From the NCBI RefSeq assembly GCF_014066305.1, contig NW_023501166.1:1-64000 (forward strand): a DNA stretch of 64,000 nt, given 5' to 3'. The DNA comes from Letharia columbiana. Taxonomy: Eukaryota > Ascomycota > Lecanoromycetes > Lecanorales > Parmeliaceae. The notes beneath the pieces are model-generated. The model saw nothing but the letters and a program-made list of their open reading frames with translations, did no database searches and had not been told where the DNA came from. A program made the translations under genes and the position numbers. Below, piece after piece: positions 23,453 to 35,380 of this stretch. The stretch's first letter is position 1. Each line of letters opens with the position of its first letter.

Positions 23453-24607
23453 ATGCCCGGTCTTCCAGGTATGCCTCCACCCGTCGCTTGCTCTTTAACC
23501 AACAGACGGCTTGCTAACCCTCTGCTCTAGCAAGTGTCGATCTCGATGAATGTATCGAAAGACTCTACAAGAAAGAATTGCTTGCCGACTCTGTCATAGA
23601 GGCAATATGCGCCAAAACAAAAGAGCTTCTGATGAAAGAGAGCAATGTTGTACACATCGCAGCGCCAGTCACAGTGGTTGGAGATATACATGGGCAGTTC
23701 TTTGATATGATTGAGATATTCAAAATTGGAGGCTTCTGTCCAGATACCAATTATCTTTTCTTGGGTGAGCTGTACCCAAGAGTGCTCGCGTGCTCAGCAG
23801 AGCGAAATCTCTTGAGCTGGTCTCTGCGTTCAATCCACAAGACGTTCGCCACTTTGCTACCGCAACGGAGTCGCTAATATCTTCTTCGGTTTAGGCGACT
23901 ATGTAGACCGCGGTCTCTTCTCCGTCGAAACAATCTCCCTCCTTGTCTGCCTTAAATTGCGCTACCCGTCCCGCGTGCACTTAATCCGCGGCAACCACGA
24001 GTCTCGCGGCGTAACACAATCATATGGCTTTTACACCGAATGCAACCGCAAATACGGCAACGCGAACGTCTGGCATTACTTCACCGACATGTTCGATTTC
24101 CTCACCCTCTCTGTGGTGATCAACAATCAAATATTTTGCGTGCATGGCGGATTGAGTCCGAGTATACATAGTATCGATCAGATCAAGATTATCGATCGCT
24201 TTAGAGAGATACCGCATGAGGGCCCAATGGCAGATTTGGTGTGGAGTGATCCGGATCCTGAGAGGGATGAGTTCTCGCTGTCTCCGAGAGGCGCGGGCTA
24301 TACGTTTGGAGCGCAGGTGGTGAAGAAGTTCCTGGATGTCAACAAGATGAACCACATCCTTCGTGCGCACCAGCTCTGTCAAGAGGGCTACCAAGTCCTG
24401 TATGAAGATCGACTGAGCACAGTCTGGAGCGCGCCGAACTATTGCTACAGATGCGGAAACATGGCGAGCGTGCTCGAGGTCAGCGATCAGGGAGAGAGGT
24501 ATTTCAACGTCTTTGATGCCGCGCCGGAGAATGATCTGCATAGGGGAGAGCAGCAGAATCAGCCGAATCAGGATGGTCAAGGCGTTGTGGTCGAGTATTT
24601 TCTTTGA
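23453..24607 (+). CDS. PPG1: Serine/threonine protein phosphatase PPG1 (PP2A-like catalytic subunit)
   Basis: This is a metal-dependent PPP-family phosphatase. Exons 23453-23468, 23531-23764 and 23895-24607 (introns 62 and 130 bp) give 320 aa. All PPP motifs are present: GDIHGQF, GDYVDRG (made across intron 2), RGNHES, the His region CVHGGLSP and [11 protein letters not shown]. The protein ends in YFL, the carboxymethylated tail of PP2A-like enzymes. The opening [14 protein letters not shown], together with [16 protein letters not shown] and [10 protein letters not shown], fits Ppg1 better than Sit4/PP6 or PP2A. In yeast Ppg1 works with the Far complex (STRIPAK-like) and controls mitophagy; the same role here is inference. 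The first exon has only 16 coding bases. Confidence 0.92.
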
Positions 24608-24939
24608 TGATACCAGGTTGCATCAAAGCGTTGGAATCATGTGAGGCATATCAAGTGTTCATTTGATCATCGTTATTAACGGGAAAAGCATCGTAGATAG
24701 GCAGATTCCATATGCCGTTTTCTGTTCTAACGCTATATGAAGTACTACGATGTTTCGATAGCAAGACACAGGAGAGAATGAACTCATGAATCGCTTAATC
24801 TATCTACAAAGGTTCGCAAAGCCCTCAAAGCTCCGGCCGAAAACAGACCAGCTATAAAACAATTGCCGTTCCTATTCCCTCTCAGATGGCAGCCCCTCGT
24901 TCAGAGAGACCAATACATAGCCATGACAAACCCCATATA

Positions 24940-26353
24940 CTACACCATCTTCCCTCCCAACCACCTGTAGACAACGCTGAAATCCTTCCCTTTCTCCGAA
25001 GCCTCGACATCCTCATACACGTCTCCTGCTCTTTCTCCCATCTCCACCTTCGCACCCACCCTCATCGCCTCCTCCATCGCCAACCTCAAGTCTTTCTTCA
25101 TCAATTCCACCCCGAAACCGCCTTCGTAATCTTCCTCCGCTGGCGCTCCCGGGCTGATTCCGCGGACTGGGTTGTTGATCTCGCTGCTCCAACATCGGCC
25201 GCTGCTACCGTTGATCAGTTCGCCAAGGACGTGCGGGTCGAGTCCCCATCGCAGGCCGAGATTCATGGCTTCGGCGGTTGCGATGTTGGAGATGGCAAGG
25301 AGGTAGTTGTTCGCTAGTTTCCCGGACAGCCCAGCACCTTGTTCGCCCAGGTGAAGGACTTTGCTGCCCATAAATGCCAATATTGGAGTCACCCTCTTCA
25401 CCAGTCCTCCCGATCTGCTGCTGGCTCCCAACATGAATGTCAAAGTGCCAGCCCGTGCGCCTACGACGCCGCCAGACATGGGAGCGTCGACAAAGCGACC
25501 TTGAGCTGTGCAGTGGACGGCGTTGGCGACTTCGCGGGACGAGGTGGGGTCGATGGTGGAGCAATCTATGAAGAGGCGTTCAGAGGCGCCGGAGGAGGAC
25601 GTGAGTGGTGGGAGAGGTGGGTTAAGGATGTTGTGGAAGACGTTTTTGACATGGGAGGGCTCGGGGAGGACGGTGAGTATGACTTCCTGCGCGATGTGTG
25701 AGCAATTGGCAACTTTCATTTGGCCGCCGAGAAGAGAGTGTGGGATTGAGGATGTCAGAGGATTGGCTTTGATGTGGAATTCGAATCAGGGAAAGGGCTG
25801 CATGACGCGAGCTCCCAACTTAGATCATTGAGGTTGGAACATGCTCATCATAAGGGAAAACGCATGGTGACACTAAAAAGACCAGTCACGTACAGCCTTC
25901 TCCGCCACTGCTCTCGGCGAGCTTGCAATCTCAATGCCCATAAGGCCCATTTGGTTGTTCGAGGTTGGACTGTCCCTTGCAATGCCGACTTCATGCATGA
26001 AACTGGCCGTAGCTTCTTTGTTGCGGTCATGTATGATCAAAGTATCGCTCGCCGGGATCTTTGCACGTAGGTTTCTGGCCATTGGGTACCCTGAGAAGGG
26101 CACGCAGCCATTTGTAAGCACAATTCATTCTTCAATTGGGACACGCTGTCGAGGACATGGTGGGGCTTCCACGTGCGATAAGGAAGCGAAGCTCACCCAT
26201 TCGTCCAAGACCTATGAATCCCCATGTTGCTAGGTTTGCGGGTGTGGAAGCGAAAGAGCGTCTTGTTATGGAGGATAGCGAGGATGCTGAAGGGCCATTG
26301 CTTAGCATGCAGAGGCGAGAGGGAGAGAATCGGACAGAGACGGCAGCGCTCAT
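24940..26353 (-). CDS. 3-hydroxyisobutyrate dehydrogenase, mitochondrial
   Basis: The enzyme oxidises 3-hydroxyisobutyrate to methylmalonate semialdehyde with NAD in valine catabolism. Three exons (26353-26197, 26090-25894 and 25686-24940) give 366 aa. Residues 1-40 (Arg/Ser-rich, SLSSITRRSFASTPAN) form a mitochondrial presequence. The Rossmann motif GFIGLGRMGYPMA is joined across intron 1. The substrate motif FVDAPMSGGVVGARAGTL and the catalytic Lys in GKLANNYLLA are intact. Introns are 106 and 207 bp, longer than elsewhere in the window; the 207-bp intron could hide a small exon, but the joined sequence AVAEKA-EVILTVLPEP is already continuous. The gene is convergent with PPG1, 330 bp away. 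Confidence 0.92.
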
Positions 26354-27147
26354 GTTGACTTGTTAGGGAATGCAAAGAGATGGCAGTAATGAGGAAAACA
26401 AACAGATCACGTGTGGAGATAGAAACATGAAAGACAAAGAGTAAGGTAGTTCGAAAGCTGGGGAAGCTTTCAAGGTGCGGGATGAGACTCGAGAGCGTTT
26501 GAGGGGTCTATGCGAGTGTTCGCTTTGAGTTCCACTTTATCCCTCGGTTGGTGGATAGCGCAGTTGGGGCAAGACTCTGATTAGCCAATGGGCGAAAGGA
26601 ATGGGACTCCGATATCTCCCGCATGTCGCATGTCATGTGCTTCCACATTGTAATTTGGTAAGGCACGTGAAGCGGGTTAACACAGTTGATGGGAGTGCAT
26701 CGTTGACATCGATAGGATGCTTGTGCGATGGTGGTGGTGGCAAAGTGGGGGTTCTAAGCAGGGCAAAAGCCACGAGCGATTGATAGACGCCGGGACCCTG
26801 TCACGTGCCTCTTCCTTTTATGTAGTCCTCAAGACTATCGGAGTAAAGTACTAGTACTCCGTACAACAGCTTAAAAGACACGGGTCTCTCTGTTTGTGCA
26901 GACTACAGCTTTCGGCAATATTACTTTCGGCTTCTAATCCTAGGGGAAGTTTCAAGTCTCCCGTCCTACAGGAAAGCTCCTCCAACGCCTGCCAGAAAAG
27001 ATATTTGACAGTGTAGAGCGTACAAGAGGGTATGATGAGAAGAGAAAGAGATTCCTCGACGCCTGTAGGCACTCGATGCTTGAATCTTGTCGATACCAAT
27101 CAAATGAATTTCACCAAAGGGCAATCAATCTATTGAGGCTGGACAGA
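26354..27147. other. Intergenic region
   Basis: It holds the dehydrogenase promoter and the 3' flank of the Bqt4-like gene. No gene was seen. Confidence 0.5.
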
Positions 27148-28620
27148 TCAGCCGGGCAGCACAAGTGGGATTATAGCTCTGTTTCTGGTATTAGCAACAT
27201 TCAATATTGGACGAGATAGTCTCATAGGCACATACCCGATCACCAATGTAGCCGCAACTCCAAGTAAGGCTCGCGTCCTCACTTTCTCCTTCTTCAATTC
27301 CTCCCCTAAGAGCCTAGCCTTCTTTGCGGGCTGAAGTTCATTATCTGCAGATCCATCGGACTCCTCGTCCATCTCCTCTGCCTTTCGTTTCGCTTTTGAG
27401 GAGCTACCCTCCCCATCTGCCTTCCTGGCCTCTTCTACCATTGCTCTCGCTGTCTCAATCATCTCCTCCGGACGTTCTGGCAATGGTAATTCTGGAAATC
27501 CCGTGGGCATTTCGATGTTCACAGTGGTAGTCTCTCCTCTCTCAGTGTCACCCTTGATTTCAACGCTGGACTCGACACGGATCTTGACATTCTCGCCGTC
27601 TGCTGATTCTGGCTCTGCTGTGGACGTACCGTCAGGCGCCGTATGATCTAGGGTAGCTTGTAGAGACGCGCTGGCCTCACGCGCTGATGCGGCGTCTGCC
27701 TCTTTTGCGGCCTTTGATGCTCTAGGCTTCTTCGTAGATGGTTTGCCGGGACTTGCGTTCTTCGCAGGAGAAGTCCCTCTGGGTCTGCCTCTTGCTTTTG
27801 GTGTTGAGGCGCGAGCAGTTGTTCCGTTGGGAGGGGGTAGGAGAGTCCTGTCATTTGCCGTAAACGTGAATTTCGGTGGGGGAGAGATGGCCTTCGTCGC
27901 GGGGTCGTCTGTGCCTTGAGAGATTGGGGCTTCGTCTAGGAGAGCATGAATCCATGGTACTATCCCGTAATCTTGTGCAAGCTCAATTGCTGAAATGCTG
28001 TCAGTCGCTCATCACGCAAGGTCTATCGGAGCAACGCACCGTATAATTCAGAGACCCAAACATTGCCTGCAACCTCGTCCTGTGCCGTCGATGGCAGGCT
28101 CTTTACGTAGTCGCGTTCTGCATTCTCCTCCGCATGCTTCGCCCATGGGAAGGCAGCCTTGAACATTCCAGTCGCACTCACATAGCCATCAGTGCTACGT
28201 CTCTAGAGGCACGATGACATCGTCAGCGGTTGGCTTCCGGGCGCAACGACAGTTCAGACACACGTACCATGAGGAAGTAAACCTCGGGCGTCGGCTGATT
28301 TTGATGAGGCGCGAATATCTCGGATCCCTTCAGACTACGTGGTAGGGGAGCGCGGAGGTGTGCATAGTCAAAAGGTCCCAGGTTTTCCGGCTTTGTAGCA
28401 TTGGAGGTTCCGACTTGTCCAGGTTTTACAGCTAGGTTCGTCTGTCCTAGCCTGCGCTTCGCGATGAGTTCGCTGTCTATTTTGGAGCGGATTAGCAATG
28501 AAGACGGAACTGGACTTTGGGTAGGATCGTACGAGGTTGTGTCTTTTCAGGCGCAAGAAGAGGATTGCGCTTGCTTGGCAATACCCGCTCAGAGGTTCCA
28601 TTGATCTGTACATTCGACAT
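27148..28620 (-). CDS. bqt4: Bqt4-like inner nuclear membrane protein (KilA-N/APSES-type domain)
   Basis: In fission yeast Bqt4 sits in the inner nuclear membrane, binds Rap1 and ties telomeres to the nuclear envelope. Five exons (28620-28533, 28476-28268, 28202-28040, 27989-27236 and 27178-27148; introns of 56, 65, 50 and 57 bp) give 414 aa. The KilA-N/APSES-type fold covers about residues 85-165: [34 protein letters not shown], then [17 protein letters not shown] basic Pro/Ser/Ala-rich linker with an AT-hook-like core RGRPRG follows. The last about 22 residues form one hydrophobic helix ([13 protein letters not shown] then AIIPLVLPG), the tail anchor. The last intron splits this helix and is in frame without a stop, so intron retention would insert 19 mostly polar or charged residues into the membrane segment. 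The family call is firm; telomere anchoring here is inferred. Confidence 0.88.
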
Positions 28621-29191
28621 TGCGATTATACCTCCAAAATTTCAATCAGTGTTGTTGATGATGTACTGACGTCGAGGGTAAGCTTTCGGGCGGGTGCCAA
28701 GCGCGTCGAAATAAATCTGGGCTCTACCAATTGACTGATCGCGTGGCTCCTTGTACACGGAATGGCGCGCTCGATATGATGCTGTCGCAGTGATGCTGTA
28801 TATGAATTGTGAGATGAAGAATGTGAAGGGCGGGTGAGGTGTTGTTCTGCGTTCAGGCCAAGTTCGCTCCGGGCTAGCCTAGGGGGGAAATCTGGGGGAG
28901 GAGGCCGCGTTGGAATGGGTGGCTGGAAGCAAATTCGTGGCTGGCTAGACTTTCACTGTCGCAAAAACAACGAGGTCACGGGTGTGTGAGCAGGAGATGA
29001 TGAGATTCAACCGAGGATATTTAGTGGATGTAGTACAAAATATGTTGCTGTCGAGGTCATTGATGATGGTGTTTCAACATATGCGGAGAGCGGAATAGAG
29101 TACGTGTCCGATGATTGGATCAGTGAAGCGAAACCCCACCAATCTTCCTGAACATATGCCAGCCTGCGCTGTCGAATAATCGAGCTAGCTT

Positions 29192-29220
29192 CAACAACAA
29201 CAACAACAAACAACAACAAC
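29192..29220 (+). repeat. (CAA)n tract in the Rho-GDI leader
   Basis: About nine CAA units, with one extra A, lie 40 bp before the Rho-GDI start codon. Unstructured CAA tracts in leaders are known to favour efficient translation initiation. The region 28621-29190 is the divergent promoter shared with the Bqt4-like gene and shows no coding signal. Confidence 0.7.
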
Positions 29221-29260
29221 ATCAATCCCTCCCTTGACATCTCCAGTCTTTACAATAAAC

Positions 29261-30317
29261 ATGGCCAGCCAAGGCGAGGATGATCTCCAGGCCTCCACCA
29301 CCGAAGGATTCAAAGTCGGAGAGAAAAAGACCGTCGAAGAATATGCAAAGCTCGGTAAGTGCATATCGCTAATTTTCGACGACAGACCTTCCATCCACTC
29401 TCACCTTTGCCTTCAAATCTGTTATTCATAATGCCTTCCCTAAGAAGAATCAAGTCTGTACAAGATCTGTATATCCTGTTGGATAATCTCATGCCCTTGA
29501 AGAGATGCCAACTATCCCACTATGATGTCGAGAATTTCTTCGCCGCATCGATATGGGAATACTCTCCCAAACATACCCCACTTCTCTTCTCTTGCAAGCA
29601 TCTCCCATCCCTTTGCAATATTCCCGACACGTCCCGATGAAGTTCCCTTGTCTTCCCTGTCCCTTGAAGCTTTCTCCTGACATCGACCCACCCAGACCAA
29701 AATGACGAATCCCTCAACCGCTGGAAAGCCTCCCTCGGCATCTCCTCATCCCCAGCCATCCACGTCGACCCCAAAGACCAGCGTCGCTGCGTCATCAAAT
29801 CCCTCGCCCTCGAAGTCGAAGGCCGCTCCGACATCACCATCGATCTGACCGCCCCAGGTTCCGTCGAAGCGCTCAAATCGAAACCTTTCACCATCAAGGA
29901 AGGAGCCAAGTTCCGCATGAAGGCAAACTTCGTCGTGCAGCATGATGTGCTGAGCGGATTGAAGTATTTGCAGGTTACGAAGAGGAAAGGGATTAGGGTT
30001 GCGAAGAATGAGGAGATGATTGTGAGCGTTCTTTTTTTTCTGTAGGGAAAGGATGGAAAGCTAACCGGGTTGACTGATAGGGCTCATTCGCGCCGAATAC
30101 GCAGGAAAAGCCTGTATATGAGAAAAAGTGTATGTCTCTGCACCAATCATCTGGTGCATTCCATCTGACAGGTCTATTTCCAGTTGAGCCAGATGAGGCG
30201 CCGACAGGCATGCTGGCCAGAGGCCATTACGAGGCTGCGTCGAAGTTCGCAGACGACGATGGTCATGAATACTTGAAGTTTGAATGGTCATTCGACATCA
30301 CGAAGGAATGGAAATGA
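29261..30317 (+). CDS. RDI1: Rho GDP-dissociation inhibitor
   Basis: Rho-GDI keeps Rho, Rac and Cdc42 GTPases soluble and inactive by shielding their prenyl group. Four exons (29261-29354, 29696-30021, 30081-30129 and 30184-30317) give 200 aa, the family length. Typical elements are the acidic N-terminal arm with KKTVEEYAKLDQNDESL formed across intron 1, then LNRWKASLG, RVAKNEEMIGSFAPNT-like sequence across intron 2, and the C-terminal EPDEAPTGMLARGHYEA with DHEYLKFEW-like beta strands (here DGHEYLKFEWSFDI). Intron 1 is 341 bp, the longest placed in this window; introns 2 and 3 are 59 and 54 bp. The start at 29261 has the good context AAACATGG. Confidence 0.93.
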
Positions 30318-30609
30318 GCATGGTTGAATTGCACTGATGAGTACTACCGAGTAGAAGTTGCAGAGCATGAAAGTTTGCTATGATCAGTGCTGGTATCTTC
30401 AGATATGACATGATGAGAGAGCACGCCGTATAGTGCCATATAATCTTCTAGCTATCTCGCCCATGAGCTGTTCCAGATCCTCCTCCCTCGCCTTATTCTC
30501 CATCCTTGCAAGTCTCCATCGACGTCGACTTTTCCTGAGCTAAAAATGCAAGTCACACATCATGTAAGATGTTGAAAGGCGGTAAGCTCACTGAACGATA
30601 GTCACAGTG

Positions 30610-31384
30610 CTACAGCGGCTTGCTTGCTGCACCTCCGGAGGTTGGCGCTGGAGGCGAGACTGGTGACTTGACATGGTAATCGGAGCGACAAGCCTTGAAG
30701 TCCTCGATATCCGCTTTACTGCCAGCTCTCAACGCGTGTAGCACAACTGCTAGATCGAAAAGGAAGTCTTTTGGAATCTGCTCTCTCATCCACTCGGCGA
30801 GCCCGCCGTGTACAACGGGAAATTTGCATGCCATTAAGTCGACTAGTAGTCTCCTCAGGGGCGCTGTAGCAGGTGTGTCATCGTAGACCTTGCGGATGAT
30901 TGAGATGGGCATCCGAATTGAGATTTGTTGCTTGTCGATAAGGACATCGATAGCCATATTCTGCAGATCCGGGATGCCGCACTTCTCTCCGAAGATGTAA
31001 AGACAAGCTAGTGAGACCCATGTCACGTCTGTTGCTGTCTCGCCTTTCGTGATGATGCTATCTGTGTACACCCACAGCTGGAAATGCTTGAACATGGTGA
31101 TGCTTTCGTCGAGGAGCTCGAGGACCTGCTCCTGAGCCTCCACAAAGTTGCCCTCGAAGGCTGCCTTGAAAAAGGGAGAGACGTTGCAGATGATGGTCTT
31201 GTGCATCCTGAAGACCGTTTCATCCCGGCCAACCTTCACCACAACCATGGTATCGAAGGAGTCGCTGAAAATAGTCAGCTGATTTAGATTCCTCTAGTTC
31301 GGGTGTCCGCAAAGCGACTCACCGGTCGATTCGAGGCTTCTTATTTACGTGTTCTGTGGAATTGCCAGATTTTGCCGACATCAT
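30610..31384 (-). CDS. BTB/POZ domain protein
   Basis: Two exons (31384-31323 and 31264-30610, intron 58 bp) encode 238 aa. Residues about 25-125 form a BTB fold: VVVKVGRDETVFRMHKTI, then SPFFKAAFEGNFVEAQEQ, ELLDESITMFKHFQLWVYT and the helix WVSLACLYIFGEKCGIPDLQ. The remainder is an alpha-helical region similar to those of many short fungal BTB proteins, which are expanded in filamentous ascomycetes. These are often thought to be substrate adaptors or scaffolds; no partner can be named. The C-terminus is Pro/Ser-rich. The gene lies just downstream of, and in the same direction as, the AP-3 beta gene. Confidence 0.85.
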
Positions 31385-31652
31385 AGCTGCTCTTATGTGA
31401 GCGGCACTTATGTGTTTGCGGGACGTAGATGCGAAGATACTGAATCTTGGAAGTGGAGTATGCGGGTTGTTAGAAGATGGAAGGCACGATGTTGTCATTC
31501 GAAGTAGTTACAAGTGCAACTGAAGTGAGCCCTGCGCCTCTGTACCAAAAAGTCAACAAGTCAATTCGAGAGAGCAAACCACTTGTTCAAATTGTGTAAT
31601 TAGCCTTCCAAAGACTGACAGCGACATACTAGACCTCTCTAGGATGGCAGTG

Positions 31653-34161
31653 CTATTGCTTGACCAATCTATCCACTTCCTCATCTCCCTCACTCTCACT
31701 CTCTTCCTCCTCACTACTCTCTTCCTCGCTCCCACTCTCCGTCTCCTCTTCCGTACTCCCCTCTTCACTGTCCTCTTCTTCATCTAGCCAATCATCAAAC
31801 GTCTTGTTCTTCGCCCCTCCAACCCCAATCTTCCCCAACCCTTTCTTCTCAACCGCTTTATCCAACTCCCTCGCCGCCGGCACATCCTTCTTCTCCCCAT
31901 AGACCTCCTTTGCCAGACCCTCATCCCTCAGCTTAGCATCCGGCTCCTCCCCTTCCTTAACCCACTCGGGCAAGCCCTCATATCCCATCATACCGTCTGC
32001 ACCAGCTGCTTCGACACCAATGACAAGACTACTTGAGCCAATCAGCAGACCTTTTCGATTTTCGGATGGAGAGGGTGTGTGTGGAACAGGCTTGGGGGCG
32101 AGCAGGAGTAGGGAGGCTAGTTGAGTGGATTGAGGATTGGATAGGAGAGCACGATAGAGACGAGTGCGATCTCGGAGGTCGTAGGAGACATCATAACGCG
32201 TTAGATGCAGGACGTAGGTCCACAGAAGAGGTATGGGATGAGGAGAGTCTTGATCTGATTCTAGTCCCGGCTGGTCGGTTGAGGGCGGCGGGTGAGGATC
32301 TTGCCAGCCATTCTCCTCAGCCGCGGCTGAAATATGAAGTGAAGCACACTCGACAACTTGGGCTGATGGAATGTCTGGTGCTTCTTCTGTTTGTGCTGGA
32401 GTGGTGCGGATGAGATAGTGCAAATAGACTTTGGCAGCTAGGAGAACAATTTGCAATTTAGCTGCCTCGGATTCGTCGGCGAACCCTTTGACAAGAATGC
32501 GGAGGACGTCGGGGGCGATATTTTCTTCTTCTGGCAAACCTGAAAACTCGCTGACGAGCCATATAATGCTTGCTCTGGCTTCTGGGTTTGTCGTAGTATC
32601 CAAATTCTTCGCCAACCTAATCACGGTTTGCACGTGCGCTTGTGGATCTTGCTGGATCAGATGACGGATTACTGTCAGTGACTCAGCCACAAGGTTTCCA
32701 TCTTGGCTTGAAAGCTGGTTTAGCAGAAGTCGTAAGCATCGTGTCGAAGCCGTGCTCTCATTTTGGGCACATCGTCCAATAGCCCGCACGCTCTCCTGTA
32801 CTAACGCAGCATCTGCAGCTCGGGTGAAATGCTCCAACTCGCTCAAAATCATCTCTCTAATGTGTGGCTCGCAGTGCGGAAATATCAATGTCAAAATTTC
32901 GAACTTCAGGCGTGAGACATTGGGAGGATCTGTGGCTCGCACTAGGAAATGGCCCACGTATCTGACAAATGACTCAGGTCGGACTAGGCAGACGGCAACG
33001 ATGTTGTTCATTGCGACATGCTGAATATCTTGTGGGCTTCTCAACAAGGCCACCAGGGGCCCAATCGCAGCGTCGATATACTCAGAGGTACCGAGATGGA
33101 GGAAGCAGCGGGCGGTCGATACAATGACTGCAGAGTTCCGACTCGACAATAGAGGTTTACAGGCTTTGAGGAAAAGCTCTAGATCAAGGTCCAGCACTTG
33201 GACTTCTTCTCCGGAGTTGTCTTCCTCATGCTCACTGCCCTCGTCCTCATAGAACCCTTTGCTCTTATTCTTCTTCACTCTCTTAGTCCGCACAGGAAAG
33301 CACTTGCGTGCATAGACTGTCAAAAGGCTCAAAGTAGCAAGTTGGCCCCACTCGTCCATGTCAACCAGCTTCCTGACAAGTCCTCTGTAATGCTTGTGAA
33401 TGAGATCTATGCGGTCCGGGCAAACCTCCAGGAATGCAATGACTGCAGGTCCTACCACATAGTATTGCTTGTCTCCAAGCAGAACTGATATGTAATCGAG
33501 GAGCTGAGGTAGAGTATTGGGATCCAATCTATAGCACTTTGGTATTGCCAGAGCAGCGGCCTTCCGGACAATAGGACTCATGTCCGCACATCCTTTCTTA
33601 ATTCCGAGAGAGACTATCTGGCTGATGACAGGTACCTTGATGCCTGACATGACTCGTAGTGCCATTGCACGGACTTGGGGGCTCTGGTCACTTAGAGATT
33701 TCTGTATCGTATTAATGGAGAGCAATGCAAGGTCCGGCTCTGACTCTGCATAATGCAGGAGATAAATATACACGAGCTTTTTGATCTCAATGTTTGGACT
33801 GGCAACATTTTTGACTACTGCCGAAAAGAAAGGAAGACAGGGTTTGGAACGGTACATCATCTGTACTTCCAATATCAGAGCATGTCCCCGTCTAATGGTG
33901 GCGAAAGATCATACGCTGATGACCTTCCGCAGGCCTTCCAAGATTTCTCTATCATTGCGGCTATCCAGCAGCTTCTTTGTCTGAGCAAATGGTAAATCCC
34001 TGTTCGAGGGGCGAGAATTGACAATCCTTGCAGAACCAGCAGACTGTGCTGCCTCCAATGTCAATTCACGTGCTGAAATCAGAATCAGCCCTGCTGGAAT
34101 GATTGAGTACATGATCCAAACCTGTATCTAGCATCGATGATACTCTTGAGATCGATTCCAT
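31653..34161 (-). CDS. APL6: AP-3 adaptor complex subunit beta
   Basis: AP-3 sorts cargo from the Golgi or endosomes to the vacuole (the ALP pathway). Three exons (34161-34122, 34072-33915 and 33860-31653; introns 49 and 54 bp) encode 801 aa. The N-terminus MESISRVSSMLDTARELTL and the junction LRKVIS-MMYRSKPCLPFFS match beta-adaptin 3. The large exon is the HEAT-like adaptin trunk (KKLVYIYLLHYAESEPDLAL, VRAMALRVMSGIKV, YYVVGPAVIAFLEVCPDR). The C-terminal about 45 residues are extremely rich in Glu and Ser (hinge-type acidic tail), which also makes the complementary strand look like a Ser-rich frame. The family assignment is firm. No appendage domain is seen, as in many fungal Apl6 proteins. 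Confidence 0.93.
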
Positions 34162-34582
34162 GCCTGCCTTGTAGGGGAAAGTCTCCCCCAGTGCTTCGCT
34201 CCTTCAGAATCTGATGTTCGACATCCAATGCCTCAGTCCCTCAGACGTGCCAAGATTACTAAGCCCCTTCGGGCTAGCGAGCTTGAGCTAAGCCGCTTTG
34301 GGTTAGTCCGCTGACTTCGCAGCCTTCGGGTGGTAGTAATGTCAGTCATGACTCTCATTGGCTGATATTGGAAAGGTAAGATGCCCAATATTCAGAGCTC
34401 AAAGATCACAAGTATATGTCTGTCGTAAGCAAGCATAAGAGCAGTGTATCAGAAGATCAAATTGCCTCAATACCTGGCATACCCAGCCAGCATAATGACA
34501 AATTCACACAAACATTGCGTCTTTTCCTCGATCAATACTTTCTCTCTGTAATAGGTCATAAGATCGTGCAGAGAACCTCAAG
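34162..34582. other. Intergenic region with a short perfect hairpin
   Basis: It is the divergent promoter region between APL6 and the gene at 34583. A short hairpin (AGCCC-CTTC-GGGCT, about 34261-34274) starts a GC-rich stretch to about 34331. No gene was seen. Confidence 0.4.
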
Positions 34583-35299
34583 ATGCCTTTTGCACATACC
34601 CCCATAGCTTTAGCGCCACTGCTATGCACAGACTTTGTCAATTTCATCCTACGCCATCACACGTCGCCGACGACTCTCATCATCTGCTCCAGTCGCGAAG
34701 CTTTCCTCCAGGAAATACAAGCTTGTATCGACTACACTCATCCACGAGATCCCTCGACAGATTCAAGCAATGAGCCTTCATTTGACGCAAGCCATGCGGC
34801 TCTACACCCTCTCTTAGTCCCAACAATCCATCTCATAGCCAAGTCAAGGTCTGTCAATCTAGCATTCACGCCTACATTGCCTCATCTACGAGCATATTTG
34901 GCAACATGCATTTCAAGCCCCGGGTCTCCATCAACTGCTTCCACTTTTGCCAAGCCAGGGTCCCAGTATCCTATGCTGGCAGTCTGGGGCTTGGCCACTC
35001 TTCACCGCTCAACTGCCGAGCACTCTGCACAGGGCTTGTCCCGCTCTCTTGGAGCGGCTGTTGAGACAGCGAAGCTTAACGGGCAGAGACTGGTGCTGGC
35101 GGAGTCGACAGCATTGAGTGGGGAAGTTGAGTACGAGAGTGTTGACAGTGTAGGCAATCCGTGGAAGGAGCAAGTGCCGCTTCTGAGTGGGAGCGTGCGA
35201 TTTGGAGGGGAGGACAGGACGTGGGCTGGAAAAACAGTGGAAGTTGAGACGGTGGTGAGAAGGTGGTGTCGGTTTGTCACGGTTGGCGATGAAGGTTGA
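34583..35299 (+). CDS. Uncharacterised conserved-looking fungal protein
   Basis: A single exon encodes 238 aa with good coding character. The N-terminal half has alternating hydrophobic strands (TTLIICSSREAFLQEI, then LLVPTIHLIAKSRSVNLAF) and the C-terminal half has PMLAVWGLATLHRSTAEHSAQ and WCRFVTV near the end. The strand/helix alternation could suit a RecA/SWSAP1-like fold, but no Walker motif is visible, so I do not assign a function. It is divergent from APL6 and convergent with the F-box-like gene at 35381; only 81 bp separate their stops. Confidence 0.7.
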   Translation: MPFAHTPIALAPLLCTDFVNFILRHHTSPTTLIICSSREAFLQEIQACIDYTHPRDPSTDSSNEPSFDASHAALHPLLVPTIHLIAKSRSVNLAFTPTLPHLRAYLATCISSPGSPSTASTFAKPGSQYPMLAVWGLATLHRSTAEHSAQGLSRSLGAAVETAKLNGQRLVLAESTALSGEVEYESVDSVGNPWKEQVPLLSGSVRFGGEDRTWAGKTVEVETVVRRWCRFVTVGDEG

Positions 35300-35380
35300 A
35301 GGGATCATGGAATGGACAAGTTGAACTTTGAAATATGCTTCATTCTTCGCAGTCGTCTATAGAGAAGTCTAGTGATGGAA

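Noticed and set aside
31660..31902. Ser-rich plus-strand open frame
   Set aside because: It is the antisense of the Glu/Ser-rich tail of the AP-3 beta gene.
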